Shown: positions 4,925 to 5,368 of the stretch, piece by piece
Layout of the letters: each line of letters opens with the position of its first letter
Numbering within the stretch: position 1 is the stretch's first letter
Source: Pseudomonadota bacterium
Lineage (GTDB): Bacteria; Pseudomonadota; Gammaproteobacteria; Pseudomonadales; Azotimanducaceae
DNA: 5,368 bases
Assembly (NCBI GenBank): GCA_009936895.1
Contig: JAACDS010000166.1
Location: 1 to 5,368, forward strand
Direction of reading: 5' to 3'
Made by a program: the position numbers and the translations under genes
Notes under the pieces: generated by a model
Databases searched by the model: none
What the model was told of the DNA's origin: nothing
What the model saw: only the letters and a program-made list of their open reading frames with translations

Positions 4925-5368
4925 ATGCGAACCTTTCTTATCGCTCTAGCCAGCGCATTACTGCTGGCCTTTATCGTCATTCAGCTCAACGTTCTTCTTT
5001 TTGCCGACGATCAACTGACCACCCAACATCACCTGTCTTTGCTGGTGCTAACGGTCATCGCCCTGCTCGCCAACGGACTGTTCAATGCCAACCTGGCCCT
5101 GCGCAACGCGCCCAGCCGTGGCAGAGGCCGCGGTCGTGAACGCAATCGCGACCGTCGCAATGACCAGCGCGGTGACAAAAACAACGCTCGCAACAGCGAG
5201 AAAACCGACGACCGAAACGGTGACAGAAACAGCGACAGAAATGGGGGGCGCAACAAGCCTGCCAGGAACACTGACGGCGAAGGCCGACGCCGACAGGATC
5301 GCAGCGACAAGCCCCGAGGCGAGCGACGCGGACCCAAGAGCGCCGACAGCAACGATGTTCGAGAAGAG
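4925..5368 (+). CDS. Two-helix membrane protein with arginine-rich disordered tail, 3' end outside the window
   Basis: The frame is open for 148 codons from ATG at 4925 to the window end. Residues 3-26 and about 37-58 are strongly hydrophobic and separated by a short polar loop (ADDQLTTQHH, 27-36), giving a helical hairpin in the inner membrane. By the positive-inside rule both ends are cytoplasmic. From residue 61 the chain is low-complexity and almost free of large hydrophobic residues, with 23 Arg in 88 residues: RGRGRGRERNRDRR (65-78), then D-R-N-G/S repeats, then RRRQDRSDKPRGERR. Such a tail suggests binding to RNA or another polyanion near the membrane. From memory of related gammaproteobacterial proteins, I suspect that a cold-shock-type domain follows beyond the window edge, but no such domain is visible here. 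There is no clear ribosome binding site; AAGG lies 13 bases upstream. The hydrophobic start and sustained open frame support a real gene. Function unknown. Confidence 0.75.
   Translation, partial: MRTFLIALASALLLAFIVIQLNVLLFADDQLTTQHHLSLLVLTVIALLANGLFNANLALRNAPSRGRGRGRERNRDRRNDQRGDKNNARNSEKTDDRNGDRNSDRNGGRNKPARNTDGEGRRRQDRSDKPRGERRGPKSADSNDVREE
5210..5254 (+). repeat. D-R-N-G/S repeat in the arginine-rich tail
   Basis: Residues 96-110 of the gene at 4925 read as a short tandem series, DRNG, DRNS, DRNG, GRN. The DNA repeats a GACAGAAAC-like unit of 12 bases with codon variation (CGA/AGA, AAC/AAT, GGT/AGC), so this is a protein-level repeat with partly diverged DNA copies. It may arise by slippage and vary in copy number between strains. 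Confidence 0.5.

Noticed and set aside
5029..5352. 107-codon minus-strand ORF rich in Arg, Leu and Ser
   Set aside because: It is the complement of the Arg-rich tail of the 4925 gene, and its composition follows from the GC-rich Arg codons. It has no motif of its own.

Overview
The window looks like chromosomal DNA of a marine-type gammaproteobacterium (Oceanospirillales/Alteromonadales/Pseudomonadales-like). This rests on the minus-strand order yciO-trpS-scpA with yciB diverging from it, and on moderately GC-rich coding DNA with AT-rich promoter gaps. No genus can be named from the sequence alone. I see no tRNA, rRNA, insertion sequence, CRISPR array or phage gene.

Left half (1-2684), minus strand: yciO (YrdC/Sua5 family), then trpS (tryptophanyl-tRNA synthetase), then scpA (condensin kleisin), whose C-terminus leaves the window at base 1. 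trpS has its own likely promoter in the 94-base gap after yciO and starts with TTG. trpS and scpA are separated by only 33 bases, and a 13-codon ORF with a strong ribosome binding site bridges them.

Centre (2685-2878): a 194-base divergent control region with a promoter candidate for the plus-strand genes. It also holds a 7-bp hairpin just upstream of the yciO ribosome binding site and a second, widely spaced 7-bp inverted repeat.

Right half (2879-4844), plus strand: yciB (inner-membrane septation-protein-A family), a PdxJ-type pyridoxine 5'-phosphate synthase of a divergent subtype, and an exported cyclophilin-type prolyl isomerase. The three overlap by ATGA junctions, so they form a translationally coupled operon. 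The combination of membrane protein, vitamin B6 enzyme and periplasmic foldase is not one I recognise as standard. After an 80-base gap, a gene begins at 4925 that encodes two membrane helices followed by a long, arginine-rich, apparently disordered tail. It is still open at the window end.

Most of the window is housekeeping. The parts most worth a second look are the arginine-rich membrane-anchored protein, the PdxJ subtype and its setting, the cyclophilin that lacks its usual catalytic arginine, the Cys motif in TrpRS that resembles an iron-sulfur site, and the small ORF linking trpS to scpA.
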